A stretch of DNA of 64,000 nt, from positions 620,001 through 684,000 of the forward strand of contig NZ_JADBEF010000001.1 in the NCBI RefSeq assembly GCF_014873535.1, given 5' to 3'. How positions within the stretch are numbered: the first letter of the stretch is position 1; each line of letters begins with the position of its first letter. Under the pieces are notes generated by a model. It did no database searches and was not told the origin of the DNA. It saw nothing but the letters and a program-made list of their open reading frames with translations. Below, one piece after another: positions 1-10,514 of this stretch. This DNA is from Nonomuraea africana. GTDB lineage: Bacteria > Actinomycetota > Actinomycetes > Streptosporangiales > Streptosporangiaceae. A program made the translations under genes and the position numbers.

Positions 1-110
1 TGTCCGAACTCGCAGACCTCGGCGATCTCCTCGGTGGGGGCCAGCGCACCGAGATCGGCGAACGCGTAGCGGCGGGCCAGCGCGATGAGCAGATCACGAG
101 TCGTTTCCAC
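1..110 (-). CDS. N-terminal fragment of an unrecognised protein
   Basis: An open frame starts with GTG at 110 and runs off the left edge of the window, giving about 36 residues beginning (M)ETTRDLLIALARRYAFADL. No family is recognised from this fragment. The frame and third-position GC fit a real actinomycete gene. It lies upstream of, and in the opposite sense of travel to, nothing else visible; the kinase gene at 317 is on the same strand and ends about 200 bases before it. The 111-316 gap shows no convincing gene, only a short GC-rich inverted repeat near 160-182. Confidence 0.5.
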   Translation of the reverse strand, partial: METTRDLLIALARRYAFADLGALAPTEEIAEVCEFG

Positions 111-316
111 GCGATCAACTCTCTCATGACCTGCTCGAAGTCGCCGATTCGTCCCCGGCTCCCCCCACGCGGGGTGTGGGGCAGGACCACCTTCCCGCAG
201 GGATGCCCGCTCGGACGGCGGTCGGCCTTCGCAGGACTGTCCGTGCAGGCGGCGGTCGCCCTCCCGCCGGGCTGACCCGGAAGACGGCTATCGACATTCT
301 CGGCAGCGCCACCTCG

Positions 317-1978
<1,662 letters not shown>

Positions 1979-2094
1979 CTGTCGAGGCTAACACCGCAGG
2001 TCCCGGCGGGTGCGGCAAACGAACGAGCGGATATGGCCCCGGTCGCCTGGACATATCTGGGCGCTTGGGGCGAACCCTTTCATAGCGAGCACAA

Positions 2095-2195
2095 GTCGGA
2101 GTGCCCCAAGTCGTGGGGTGACGCCTGCGGGGATTACGGGGTTCCTGAAGCCGGGGATCCCCTCCAGCCGAGGGAGGTGGTGACGCAGGCGGGAT
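2095..2195. other. Structured intergenic stretch, possible decayed IS605/TnpB right end
   Basis: Read on the plus strand, ggggatcccctccagccgag followed by ggaggtggtgac resembles the 3' hairpin (ggaatcccctcc...ggaggatgtcaa) that commonly follows tnpB in actinomycete IS605-type elements. Outer arms cgcctgcg (2122-2129) and cgcaggcg (2184-2191) form an 8-bp inverted repeat around it. No transposase is left nearby. The resemblance is from memory and weak; the region could equally be a leader RNA of the kinase gene. Confidence 0.25.
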
Positions 2196-2214
2196 GATCC
2201 CCTCAAGCGTCAGG

Positions 2215-2246
2215 CCGGGACGCCCTCCGCGCGGAGGGCGTCCCGG
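2215..2246 (-). terminator. Perfect 32-bp palindrome ending the GH31 operon
   Basis: Bases 2215-2246 form an uninterrupted inverted repeat (16-bp arms, left arm ccgggacgccctccgc). It lies 10 bases past the stop codon of the last GH31 gene and fits an intrinsic terminator of the long minus-strand operon, although no strong T-run follows. Confidence 0.7.
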
Positions 2247-2255
2247 ATCGAGGGG

Positions 2256-5084
2256 TCAGAAGGAGCCGGTCGTGGTGCCGCCGTTGCCTGACGCCGGGGT
2301 GGTGAAGGTGCTGTTGGCGCCCGGCTGCCACGCGTCTGCCGTGTCGGGGAAGTTCGCCTCCTTCCGCTTGACGCACTTCCACTCGACCGTGGTGTTCGGC
2401 GGCAGCTTCCCGATCGTCCCCGTCCACGTCGGGTAGGCGGTCGGCGACAGCTTGACCGCGCTGGCCACCGACCAGCCGCCCAGCTGCGGCACGCTGCCCA
2501 CCGCGTAGATGGACTGTCCCGCCGTGGTCGTGCCGTTCGCGCAGGAGAAGGTCACCGACACCGGCGCCTGCCCGAGCGTGAAGGCGAACGTCTTGGCCGT
2601 GCCCACCCCGAGGGCGGCCGACTTGGCCACGATCAGGTTGCCGCCCGCGTTGTACCAGCCGCTGGCCGCGGCGTCGAAGGCCGCCTTGGTCGCGTGCTGG
2701 GTGAGCGGGGAGCCGTTCAGCGTCACGGCGGAGGCCTGCGTCTCCGCCACCAGCTCGACCACGTTGGCGCGGCTGGCGGGCGCGCCGGTGTAGGTGCCGC
2801 CGGAGGCCGCGACGGTGACCGTGGCCGTCGACCCGCTGAGCTGCTGGCTGAGCAGGGTCGTCCGGACGGCGCCGCCCTGGTACCCGGTGGAGGCGCCGTC
2901 GTCCTCGTACAGGGTGAAGCTGGAGGCGGCGGGGTCGGCGTACACCCTGGCCACCAGCTCGTTCCTGGTGGACGCGTCGGTCCGCTTGCCCAGCACGTTC
3001 ATGGTCTTGTCGTCCACGAACATCTTGGGGATGATCGCCCCGGCCTTCGCGAAGGCGGGCAGCCGGTAGGAGCCGTTCACCCACAGCGGCCTGTCGTTGA
3101 ACCACTGTCCGGTGCTGGTGAGCTTCTCGTTGGTGGCGTAGTCGAACCAGGTGCCCGCGGGCAGGTACATGTTCCGCTTGCGCTCACCCGCTCCCGCCAC
3201 CACGCCTACCAGCAGGTCCTTGCCGACGAGCTTCTCGTGTCCCATCTCGCGTACGTTCAGGTCGTTCTGATAGTAGTACGCCAGCGGCGGCACCACGGGC
3301 TCGCCGAACCGGTGCGCCCGGTGCGCCAGCGAGTAGTAGTACGGCGTCAGCTCGTAGCGCTGCCGCAGGTTGGCCAGGTTGCTCGCGGTGTGGCCGATCT
3401 TGTCGGGCGAGGTCTGCGCGCAGTTGCACAGGTTCTCGGTGTGCGGCCTGATCGGCACCTCGAACCAGGCGCCGTCGGCGAACCACTGCGTGTAGAGCTC
3501 GTCCAGGTCGGAATTGAGCATCTCGCGGCGGAAGCCGCCGATGTCGGAGCCGAAGTAGTCGACGCCGGACATCGACATGTGCATCTGGACGTTCTGCTGC
3601 TGGGCCAGCGCCGTCAGCTTGGAGCCGATGTCGGCCGACCACATCGCCACGCCGTGCCGCTGGATGCCGCCCGCGCCCGAGCGGGCCAGCATGAACGGCC
3701 GCTTGGTGCCCGAGGCGTAGCCGCGGGCGATGCTCTCCGCCCACTTGAGGTTGTAGACGTTGTGGTAGTCGGCGTGGGCGTGCTTGCCGGGCAGCACGCC
3801 CGCGGTCCAGTCGGAGCCGTCGTACATCTCGGGCTCGCCCAGGTCGAGCCAGTGGCCCAGGACGCCCTGGTCGGACAGGGGCTTGCGCTTGGTGGCGTGC
3901 CAGTAGTCGCCCGCGGCGTCCTGCGTCCAGTCGATCATGCCGCCGCGGCCCCACCAGTCGTTGGTGGTCAGGTAGACGGGCGGGCAGGTGGAGCAGCCCG
4001 CCCTGTTGAGGTAGCCGCGCGAGGCCAGGTCGGCGTGTTCGGGCCGGTTCTTGCCGATGTAGGACTCCTCGATCGTCATCAGCCCCACCCCCTCGTTCGA
4101 GGAGAGGGAGGCGATCTTGGTCGAGGGGTTGGGGAAGGCGGCGGTGTCCCATAACAGCGAGCCCATACGTGTGTTGTCAGAGCCCGCCGTCACCCCGCCG
4201 AACCACGGCAGGTCGAGCACGAAACCGTCGACGGGGAACTTCGCCGTGCGCAGGCCCGACAGCCGGTTGTCGATCTCGGCCCAGTTGTCGTAGCCGAACT
4301 CCGACACCCACATCCCGAACGCCTTCTTCGGCGGCACGGGAGGTCTGCCGGTCAGCTCCAGGTAGTCCTTGCGCAGGTCGGGCAGGTCGGGGCCGGTCAT
4401 CGTGTACCACCGGAGCTGGTCGCCCCAGGTGTCCACGGTCCAGGGGTCGCCCGTGAGGTTCCACTCCTGCTTGTAGACCTGGTCGAGGAAGAAACCGTAG
4501 TTGAGGTTGGCGGCGCCGACGGCGAACAGGATCGGGATCTGCGCGTTGCCGACGGGGCCGTTGTCGGTGTCGTAGGCCATGGCGTTGCCGTACTGGCCGC
4601 CGGGGGTACGGGTGCGCCCTACCCAGTCGCCGTCGGCGCTGCCGCCCATGAAGAACTGCTCGCCGAGGCCGTAGGCGTTCTGGATCGAGCCCTTGGTGAT
4701 CGTCAGGCCCTTCCACGCCTGCGAGAGGTTGCGGGGGCAGGCCTCGTACAGCAGCCGCGTGGGGTCGGAGACCTTCACGCACAGCGTGCCGGCGGTGACC
4801 TCGACCTTCATCGAGGCGGTGGTCAGCGTGTTGCCCGACTGGTTGAAGCTGGTCGGGCCGGTGTAGTCCTTCTTGGCGACCTGAGGCGTGGTGAACAGCG
4901 CCGCGCCCGTGCCCGGGCTGGTGCCGTTGGCCAGCTCGAAGTGGACCAGGTCGTCGTCGAGGAACTCCGCGATCAGGTAGGTCGAGCCGCTGGTGAACTG
5001 CACCCGCTGCACGGCCGCCTGCGCGGGCAGCGCGACCAGCAGGGGGATGACCAGCGCGATGAGCATCACGAACGCACGTCTCAT
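2256..5084 (-). CDS. Secreted GH31 glucosyltransferase/alpha-glucosidase with C-terminal CBM20
   Basis: 942 aa. The start is ATG 5084, which overlaps the stop of the upstream GH31 gene (ATGA), so the two are translationally coupled. Residues 1-24 are a signal peptide (cut near AQA-AVQ). The GH31 barrel carries FVLDLPWFGG, the nucleophile Asp414 in HWLDLGEPEM and the likely acid/base Asp485 in MWSADIGS. The last 100 residues look like a starch-binding CBM20 (VTFSC...VGSVPQLGGW...VEWKC). The WxDLGEPE motif resembles oligosaccharide alpha-glucosyltransferases such as Cellvibrio Agd31B, not the DG(S/G)E type of its two neighbours. In this operon I infer that it acts on starch ends outside the cell, most likely as the 6-alpha-glucosyltransferase that feeds the next enzyme. 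A 4-alpha-transglucosylase is the main alternative. Confidence 0.85.
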   Translation of the reverse strand: MRRAFVMLIALVIPLLVALPAQAAVQRVQFTSGSTYLIAEFLDDDLVHFELANGTSPGTGAALFTTPQVAKKDYTGPTSFNQSGNTLTTASMKVEVTAGTLCVKVSDPTRLLYEACPRNLSQAWKGLTITKGSIQNAYGLGEQFFMGGSADGDWVGRTRTPGGQYGNAMAYDTDNGPVGNAQIPILFAVGAANLNYGFFLDQVYKQEWNLTGDPWTVDTWGDQLRWYTMTGPDLPDLRKDYLELTGRPPVPPKKAFGMWVSEFGYDNWAEIDNRLSGLRTAKFPVDGFVLDLPWFGGVTAGSDNTRMGSLLWDTAAFPNPSTKIASLSSNEGVGLMTIEESYIGKNRPEHADLASRGYLNRAGCSTCPPVYLTTNDWWGRGGMIDWTQDAAGDYWHATKRKPLSDQGVLGHWLDLGEPEMYDGSDWTAGVLPGKHAHADYHNVYNLKWAESIARGYASGTKRPFMLARSGAGGIQRHGVAMWSADIGSKLTALAQQQNVQMHMSMSGVDYFGSDIGGFRREMLNSDLDELYTQWFADGAWFEVPIRPHTENLCNCAQTSPDKIGHTASNLANLRQRYELTPYYYSLAHRAHRFGEPVVPPLAYYYQNDLNVREMGHEKLVGKDLLVGVVAGAGERKRNMYLPAGTWFDYATNEKLTSTGQWFNDRPLWVNGSYRLPAFAKAGAIIPKMFVDDKTMNVLGKRTDASTRNELVARVYADPAASSFTLYEDDGASTGYQGGAVRTTLLSQQLSGSTATVTVAASGGTYTGAPASRANVVELVAETQASAVTLNGSPLTQHATKAAFDAAASGWYNAGGNLIVAKSAALGVGTAKTFAFTLGQAPVSVTFSCANGTTTAGQSIYAVGSVPQLGGWSVASAVKLSPTAYPTWTGTIGKLPPNTTVEWKCVKRKEANFPDTADAWQPGANSTFTTPASGNGGTTTGSF

Positions 5085-8000
5085 GGCCGGGCCACCACCA
5101 GGTTGTCGAGGTTGACGCCGCCGCTGCCATAAATGATCTTCACTGTGTGCGCCCCCGAGGTCAGCGACGTGCCGAGGGAGGCGGTACCCCAGGTGTCCCA
5201 TTTCGACGTCGAGGGCATCGAGAGGGTGCCCGCGGTGACGCCGTCCACCTGGATCGTGGCCGAGGCGGCGGCGGCCACCCCGTTGGCGTAACGGAACTTC
5301 AGCTGGTGGCTGCCCGCGGCGTCCGCCTTGACCTGGAAGGTGACGGCGTCACCCGCGGCCGAGAAGCCGTCGACGAAGCCGGTGCCGGTGTAGCCGGGGT
5401 GGTCGGTGTTGGTCGAGGTGCCGGTCCCCGCCGCGAACTCGGCCTCGTAGGCGGCCTTGTCCACGCCGTTGAGCGTGACGGTCCTGTTGGCCGCCGCGCT
5501 CGCCAGCTTCACGTGGGTGAGCTGCTGCGCGGGGTCCCACCACCAGCCCTCGGCGGCGGCCTTCAGGTCGGCGAGCGTGGCCCGCGCCGTGGCCCCGGTC
5601 ACCGAGGTGGGCTTGGTGGAGGCCACCTGCAGCGTCGCCGTCGTCGTCAGCGCCGGGACGGTCACCGCCACCTGGTGCGCCCCCCAGTTCTCCGCCGAGC
5701 TCACGGTACGGCTGGCGCCCGCCGAGTCCTCGAAGTAGGCGTAGGAGGTGTTGCCCGCCGGATAGATCCGGAAAGTCAGGTTGGTGTAGGCCGTGACGCT
5801 GTTGCCGATCTCACCGCCGAGCTGATAGTCGGCGTTGAGGTTGAGCGGGATGATCGCGCCCGGCTTCGCGTAGACGGGGATCGTGTCGAGCCCCGCGTTG
5901 TAGGTCTTCGTGCCGGGCCCGGTGAAGCGCCCGCCGTTCCACAGGTCGTACCACTCGCCCGCGGGCAGGTAGACGTTCTTGGACGTGGCGCCCTGCGTGG
6001 TGATCGGCGCCACCAGCAGCTGCGAGCCGAACAGGTACTGCTGGTCGAGGGCGGCCGCCGCGGCGTCGCCCGGGAAGGCGAAGCTCATCGCCCGCATCAT
6101 CGGCACGCCCGTGGTGGAGCTCGCCTTGGCCTCGGTGTAGAGGTAGGGGATCAGGTTCATCCTGACGTTGGCGAACTTCCTGAACGCGGGCACCACCGAG
6201 GTGTTGCCCGTGCGCGCCTGCACGTTCCACGGCGTGCGCGCCTCGGAGGCCGAGGGGTTGGCCTTCTCCGAGTGGTACTGCATGATCGGCGAGAACGTCG
6301 CCTGCGCGGCCGAGCGCAGGTACAGCTCGGCGCCGGGGAAGTCGCCGGTGAACCCGGCCAGGTCCCACGCGGTGAACGGCACGCCCGACTGGCCCGCCGA
6401 CAGCTGCGCCCGCACGGCCTCCTGGAAGGCGGAGAAGCTGGAGTTCTGGTCGCCCGCCCAGAAGATCGAGGTCGTCTGCGCGCCCGACGTGCCGGCCCTG
6501 CTGAAGATCGTGTTCTGCGCGTTCTTGCCCTTGACGTAGGTGTTGTAGGCCTTGGTGTAGCTGTTGGGGTAGGCGTTGTGCATCTCGTCGCCCTTGCGGC
6601 CGTCGGCGAACTTCACGCCCCTGCCGAAGATCGCCTCGCTGCCGTCGGTCTTGAAGCCGTCGATGCCGACCTCGTCCATGAGGTAGTCGCGCTTGCTCAT
6701 CCACCAGGCGGTTGCCGCCGCGCTGGTGAAGTCGGGGACCATGCTGTCGCCGAACCACTGGCCGGTCGGGATCCGGTAGGGCCCGTTGGCCGGGTTCTTG
6801 GCGACGTAGCCCTGCGCCTCGGCGTACGCCTTGTCGTTGAGGTGCTGCTGGGGGGCGGTCGGCGGGTTGCTGTCGAAGTTCTCCTTCAGCACCGGGATCT
6901 GCCAGAGGATCATCTTGATCCCCTTGCTGTGCGCGTCGGCGACCATGGCCTTCGGGTTCTGCCATGCCGTACCGGCGGGGAAGGTCAGGTTGGAGTACGC
7001 CAGCTTGCCGCTGCCGGGCGTGGGGGTGTAGGTGGCGCCGTGCCAGACGTAGAAGGTGGCCTCGTCGCTCCACTGCTCCAGCACCATCGCGGTGTGCGGG
7101 ATCTTGTGCGTGGTCGCGTTGGCCAGCTCGGCGGAGACCTCCGCCTGGGTGTTCCATTCGTTGGCCGACATCCACACGCCGAAGGCCCACTTGGGCGGCA
7201 GCTGCGGCCTGCCCGTGACGGCGGTGTAGTCGTCGACGATCTTCGCGGGGGTGCCGGCGAAGAAGTGGTAGTCGAGCGTGGAGTTCAGCGCCCCGCCGGT
7301 GTCGACGGCGAAGCCGGCCCGGTCGCCGGGGGTGAACAGCGCGTAGCGCGTGCTCGGCAGGTAGATGCCGTAACCGGCCGAGTTCGTGAAGAACGGGACC
7401 GACAGGTAGGTACGGCGGGTCGCGCCCTGGTCGCGGTACTGGTTGTAGACGTAGTTGTGCACCTGGGTGCCGCGCTGGTCGAGCCGGTCGTAGCGCTCGC
7501 CGTATCCCTCGAACCGCTCTCCGGCGGGGGACAGGTAGTTGTCCTCGATCTTGGTGACGGTGGTGGCGCCGTCGCCGGCCCAGCGGATGTTGTTGGACGC
7601 GTCCTGCCTGGTGATCAGCGTCGTGCCGTCGCCCTTGTAGACCGACAGCCGGTAGGGGGACTTCTGGATCTTCAGCACCAGGGAGCTCGTGGAGATCGTG
7701 AGCGTGCTCGCCGAGTCCGTCACGGTGTAGCCGGTGGCGCCGGAGATGTTCAGCCCCTGGCCGGTGGGCGCGATCTGGGTCCTGAAGCGGTCGAGCGCGG
7801 GGAAGGCGAAGCGGATCTTCGGCGTGAAGGAGCCCGCGCTGTCGCCGGTCGTGACGTCCACGGAGGTGCCGTTGTTGGTGAAGGAGGTCACGTTCGTGAC
7901 CGTGCTCCACGAGGTGACCGTGAACGAGAACGGGCCGGTGCTCTTCTGCCCGCCCCCGTTCACGTCCGCGTTGACGGTGTAGGTGATCTGGTCGCCCCTG

Positions 8001-8329
8001 GCGAACGGGCCGAGGCCGATCCGCCAGTAGCTGTTGTTGCCGCTGTTGTGGTTCCAGGCGGCGCCGACGGGGGTCTGGTTCACCCCGTTCTTCGTCCACG
8101 TGACCCAGACGGTCTGGCCGGGCTCGATCGGCCAGGTCGTGGCGTTGATCTGGACGCTCTCTCCCGCCATGGGGTCGCGGGGGGAGCGCTCGGTCGGCTC
8201 GGCGGAGTAGAGGTCGTCGATGCCGGTCGGATGGTGATAGACGCCGTCCAGCGCGTACGCGGGGGCGGCGATGAGCGAGGCCAGCAGGACGATCACCGAG
8301 ACGATGACGCCCGACCGTAACCGGGTCAC
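5081..8329 (-). CDS. Secreted GH31 3-alpha-isomaltosyltransferase (cycloalternan-forming enzyme) candidate
   Basis: 1082 aa from GTG 8329, preceded by a clear AAGGGAG site; longer frames upstream lack one. Signal peptide 1-26 (ends PAYA). The N-terminal domain begins GVYHHPTGIDDLY and has ERSPRDP and WPIEPGQTVWVTWTKNGV, a pattern I recall from the Bacillus globisporus and Arthrobacter CtsY/CtsZ and Listeria CAFE enzymes. The GH31 core has the nucleophile Asp562 (GIDGFKTDGSE) and acid/base Asp627 (FWAGDQNSS). The C-terminus holds a CBM35-like domain (YEAEFAAGTG...HPGYTGTGFVDGF...VNLDNLVV). The length matches the roughly 1090-residue isomaltosyltransferases. Expected role: transfer isomaltosyl units by alpha-1,3 linkage and close the cyclic tetrasaccharide. 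CtsZ-type 6-glucosyltransferase is the close alternative. Confidence 0.85.
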   Translation of the reverse strand: MTRLRSGVIVSVIVLLASLIAAPAYALDGVYHHPTGIDDLYSAEPTERSPRDPMAGESVQINATTWPIEPGQTVWVTWTKNGVNQTPVGAAWNHNSGNNSYWRIGLGPFARGDQITYTVNADVNGGGQKSTGPFSFTVTSWSTVTNVTSFTNNGTSVDVTTGDSAGSFTPKIRFAFPALDRFRTQIAPTGQGLNISGATGYTVTDSASTLTISTSSLVLKIQKSPYRLSVYKGDGTTLITRQDASNNIRWAGDGATTVTKIEDNYLSPAGERFEGYGERYDRLDQRGTQVHNYVYNQYRDQGATRRTYLSVPFFTNSAGYGIYLPSTRYALFTPGDRAGFAVDTGGALNSTLDYHFFAGTPAKIVDDYTAVTGRPQLPPKWAFGVWMSANEWNTQAEVSAELANATTHKIPHTAMVLEQWSDEATFYVWHGATYTPTPGSGKLAYSNLTFPAGTAWQNPKAMVADAHSKGIKMILWQIPVLKENFDSNPPTAPQQHLNDKAYAEAQGYVAKNPANGPYRIPTGQWFGDSMVPDFTSAAATAWWMSKRDYLMDEVGIDGFKTDGSEAIFGRGVKFADGRKGDEMHNAYPNSYTKAYNTYVKGKNAQNTIFSRAGTSGAQTTSIFWAGDQNSSFSAFQEAVRAQLSAGQSGVPFTAWDLAGFTGDFPGAELYLRSAAQATFSPIMQYHSEKANPSASEARTPWNVQARTGNTSVVPAFRKFANVRMNLIPYLYTEAKASSTTGVPMMRAMSFAFPGDAAAAALDQQYLFGSQLLVAPITTQGATSKNVYLPAGEWYDLWNGGRFTGPGTKTYNAGLDTIPVYAKPGAIIPLNLNADYQLGGEIGNSVTAYTNLTFRIYPAGNTSYAYFEDSAGASRTVSSAENWGAHQVAVTVPALTTTATLQVASTKPTSVTGATARATLADLKAAAEGWWWDPAQQLTHVKLASAAANRTVTLNGVDKAAYEAEFAAGTGTSTNTDHPGYTGTGFVDGFSAAGDAVTFQVKADAAGSHQLKFRYANGVAAAASATIQVDGVTAGTLSMPSTSKWDTWGTASLGTSLTSGAHTVKIIYGSGGVNLDNLVVARP

Positions 8330-8342
8330 AGGGTTACTCCCT

Positions 8343-10514
8343 TCAGGGGGCGAAGACGGGGGAGAGCGCCTGCCAGTGCTCCGCAGCGCAGAGCACCGGA
8401 GGTCTGTCGATGGGAGCGGGCAGCGTGAGCACCTGCCCGCCGTCGAGAGCCAGACCGGTCCAGACGTCGACCCACTCACCCTCGGGCAGGTAGGCCTCCA
8501 CCTTGTCGGCGCCCGGCTCGGTCACGGGGATGACAAGCAGGGCGTCGCCAAGCTTGTACTGCAACGGATAGGACCAGATGGCCTCGTCGCCAGGGTGGTC
8601 GAAGAACAGCCCGCGCATCAGCGGCGCGCCGCCCCCGACGGCCTGCCGCGCCTGCTCGGCGAGGTAGGGCACCAGCCGCTCCCTGAGGTGCGCGAACCGC
8701 CTGAAGACCGGGATCACGCTGGAGTCGCCGGTCTGCTCGGCGACGTTCCACGGTGTCCTGTCCCGCAGCGGCCTGCGGTGGTGGTTGAACTCCGAGTGGT
8801 ACTGCATGATCGGCATGAACGCCGAGGTCCCCGCCGCGCGCAGGTACAGCTCCGCGCTTGGCAGGTCGCCGGAGAACCCGGCCAGGTCCCAGCCCCAGTA
8901 GACGATCCCGCACGCGGACGCGGTGATCCCGGCCCTGATCGAGGAGCGGAAGGCCTCCCACGTGGAGTCCTCGTCACCGGCCCAGAAGGCGCCGTGCGGC
9001 TGCGAGCCCGCGAAACCCGCCCTGCTGAACGTCACGGGCGCCTTGCCCGCGCTCCTCAGCAGGTCGCCGAAGGCCCTGGCGTAGTGCACGGGGAACAGCC
9101 CGTTGCCGGCGTCGCCCCTGCGGCCGTCGCCGTAGCGCAGGTCGTGGCCCCACGCGTGCTCGCCGCCGTCGGTCTTGAAGCCGTCGATCCCGACCTCGTC
9201 GACCAGGTAGCGGCGCTTGGCCGTCCACCAGTCGCGCACGTCCTGCCGCGACAGGTCGGGCATGAGCGCCAGCGGGAACCACCAACCGCGGTTGCGGTAC
9301 GGCCTGCCGTCCACCTCCCTGACGCACCTGTCCAGGATCTGCCTGGCGTCCACGGCCGCCTGGTGCCGGGGGTGGGGCCGCATCTTCTGCAGCGGGATCT
9401 GCCACAGCAGCACCTTGATGTCGCGCTCGTGCAGCTCGTCCACCATGCCCTTGGGGTCGGGCCAGGGGCCGTCCTCGGGGAAGCGGTAGTCGGCCAGGCG
9501 GTGCGGCTGCTCCGAAGGCTCGTACTCGGCGCCGCGGAAGGCGGTGAACGTCGTCTCGTCGCTCCACGCCTCGATGACCAGCGCGCCGACCGGGATGTCG
9601 GTCTCGCGGTGCCTGTCCATCTCGGCCATGACGCGTTCCTGCGTGTTCCACTCGTTGCCGCTGGCCCACAGCCTGAACACCCAGTCGGGCAGCTCGGTCG
9701 GGCGACCCACGGTGCCGAGGAAGGCATCGAGCACCTCGGCGGGCGAGCCCTCGTGCACCCGCAGCGTCAGCTCGTCCTCGACCTCGGCCTCCACGACCAG
9801 GCGCGCGCCGCTGAGGTCGTACCAGGTCCTGCGGGAGGTGTCCACGTGGAAGCCCCAGCTCCGCGGCCCGTCGACGACCAGCGCCAACGGCATCGGCAGA
9901 TAGGTGCGGCCGTGCGCGCCCTGCGACTTGTACTGCTCGAACACCACCGCGTCGAGACGTCTGCCGCGCTGGTCGACGGCGTCGAAGCGCTCGCCGAACC
10001 CGACCACGTGCGCGCTGGGCGACAGCTCCAGCTCGAACCTGGCCTTGCGGACGCCGTCGCCGTCGGCCAGCCAGCGGACGCTGCCCGGCACCACGCGGTC
10101 GCCGCCCTCGACCACCAGCCGCCCGCCGTCCGGGCTCCACTGCGCCGCCGTCACCTCGAACCATCTGGTGGTACGGCCGCCCCCCCGGAAGCGGTAGGAG
10201 TAGCGGCGCCCCGCCTCGAGCGGAGGGGTCACGACCGACCACGAACCCGAGGCGGCCCTGGCCGCCTTCGCCTGCGCCGCGGCCAGGTGCCCGCCGTCGA
10301 CCTTCGTGTTCTCCTCCTCGGCCGCGGGACGGCTGAGCGGCAGCACCATCACGGGATCGCCGATCATGAGCCAGTCGCACACCACCGACGTGACGTTCGC
10401 CGAGGCCCGCACCCGCAGCTCGACGCTCTGGCCGTCCATGGGCAGCACGGGCACCCGCTGGTCCTCGGACTCGGCGTAGGGGTGGCCGGAGCCGTGGGGA
10501 CGATGGCGGATCAC
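8343..10514 (-). CDS. Cytosolic GH31 alpha-glucosidase, candidate cycloalternan (CNN)-degrading enzyme
   Basis: 723 aa from GTG 10514, which overlaps the GH15 stop codon (GTGA); there is no signal peptide, so it works in the cytoplasm. GH31 landmarks are ASGNEWNTQ, VIEAWSDETTF, the nucleophile Asp449 in GIDGFKTDGGE and acid/base Asp514 in FWAGDEDSTWE. These loops closely track the secreted enzyme encoded next to it, suggesting a shared sugar substrate, but the N-terminal extra domain and CBM35 are missing. Gene pairing with a GH15 enzyme is what was reported for Kribbella flavida Kfla1896/Kfla1895, where the GH31 member opens cyclobis-nigerosyl at alpha-1,3 bonds and the GH15 member is isomaltose glucohydrolase. 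Function here is inferred from that pairing. Confidence 0.85.
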   Translation of the reverse strand: MIRHRPHGSGHPYAESEDQRVPVLPMDGQSVELRVRASANVTSVVCDWLMIGDPVMVLPLSRPAAEEENTKVDGGHLAAAQAKAARAASGSWSVVTPPLEAGRRYSYRFRGGGRTTRWFEVTAAQWSPDGGRLVVEGGDRVVPGSVRWLADGDGVRKARFELELSPSAHVVGFGERFDAVDQRGRRLDAVVFEQYKSQGAHGRTYLPMPLALVVDGPRSWGFHVDTSRRTWYDLSGARLVVEAEVEDELTLRVHEGSPAEVLDAFLGTVGRPTELPDWVFRLWASGNEWNTQERVMAEMDRHRETDIPVGALVIEAWSDETTFTAFRGAEYEPSEQPHRLADYRFPEDGPWPDPKGMVDELHERDIKVLLWQIPLQKMRPHPRHQAAVDARQILDRCVREVDGRPYRNRGWWFPLALMPDLSRQDVRDWWTAKRRYLVDEVGIDGFKTDGGEHAWGHDLRYGDGRRGDAGNGLFPVHYARAFGDLLRSAGKAPVTFSRAGFAGSQPHGAFWAGDEDSTWEAFRSSIRAGITASACGIVYWGWDLAGFSGDLPSAELYLRAAGTSAFMPIMQYHSEFNHHRRPLRDRTPWNVAEQTGDSSVIPVFRRFAHLRERLVPYLAEQARQAVGGGAPLMRGLFFDHPGDEAIWSYPLQYKLGDALLVIPVTEPGADKVEAYLPEGEWVDVWTGLALDGGQVLTLPAPIDRPPVLCAAEHWQALSPVFAP

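Noticed and set aside
2095..2195. Second ydaO riboswitch
   Set aside because: Only GC-rich pairing is shared; the conserved ydaO blocks found at 33386-33512 are missing.
1988..2206. 72-aa gene on the minus strand upstream of the kinase
   Set aside because: No RBS, no protein-like pattern, and it runs through the hairpin region.
2694..8320. Very long plus-strand open frames opposite the GH31 genes
   Set aside because: They mirror GC-rich minus-strand codons, lack starts with RBS, and have biased Val/Gly/Arg composition.
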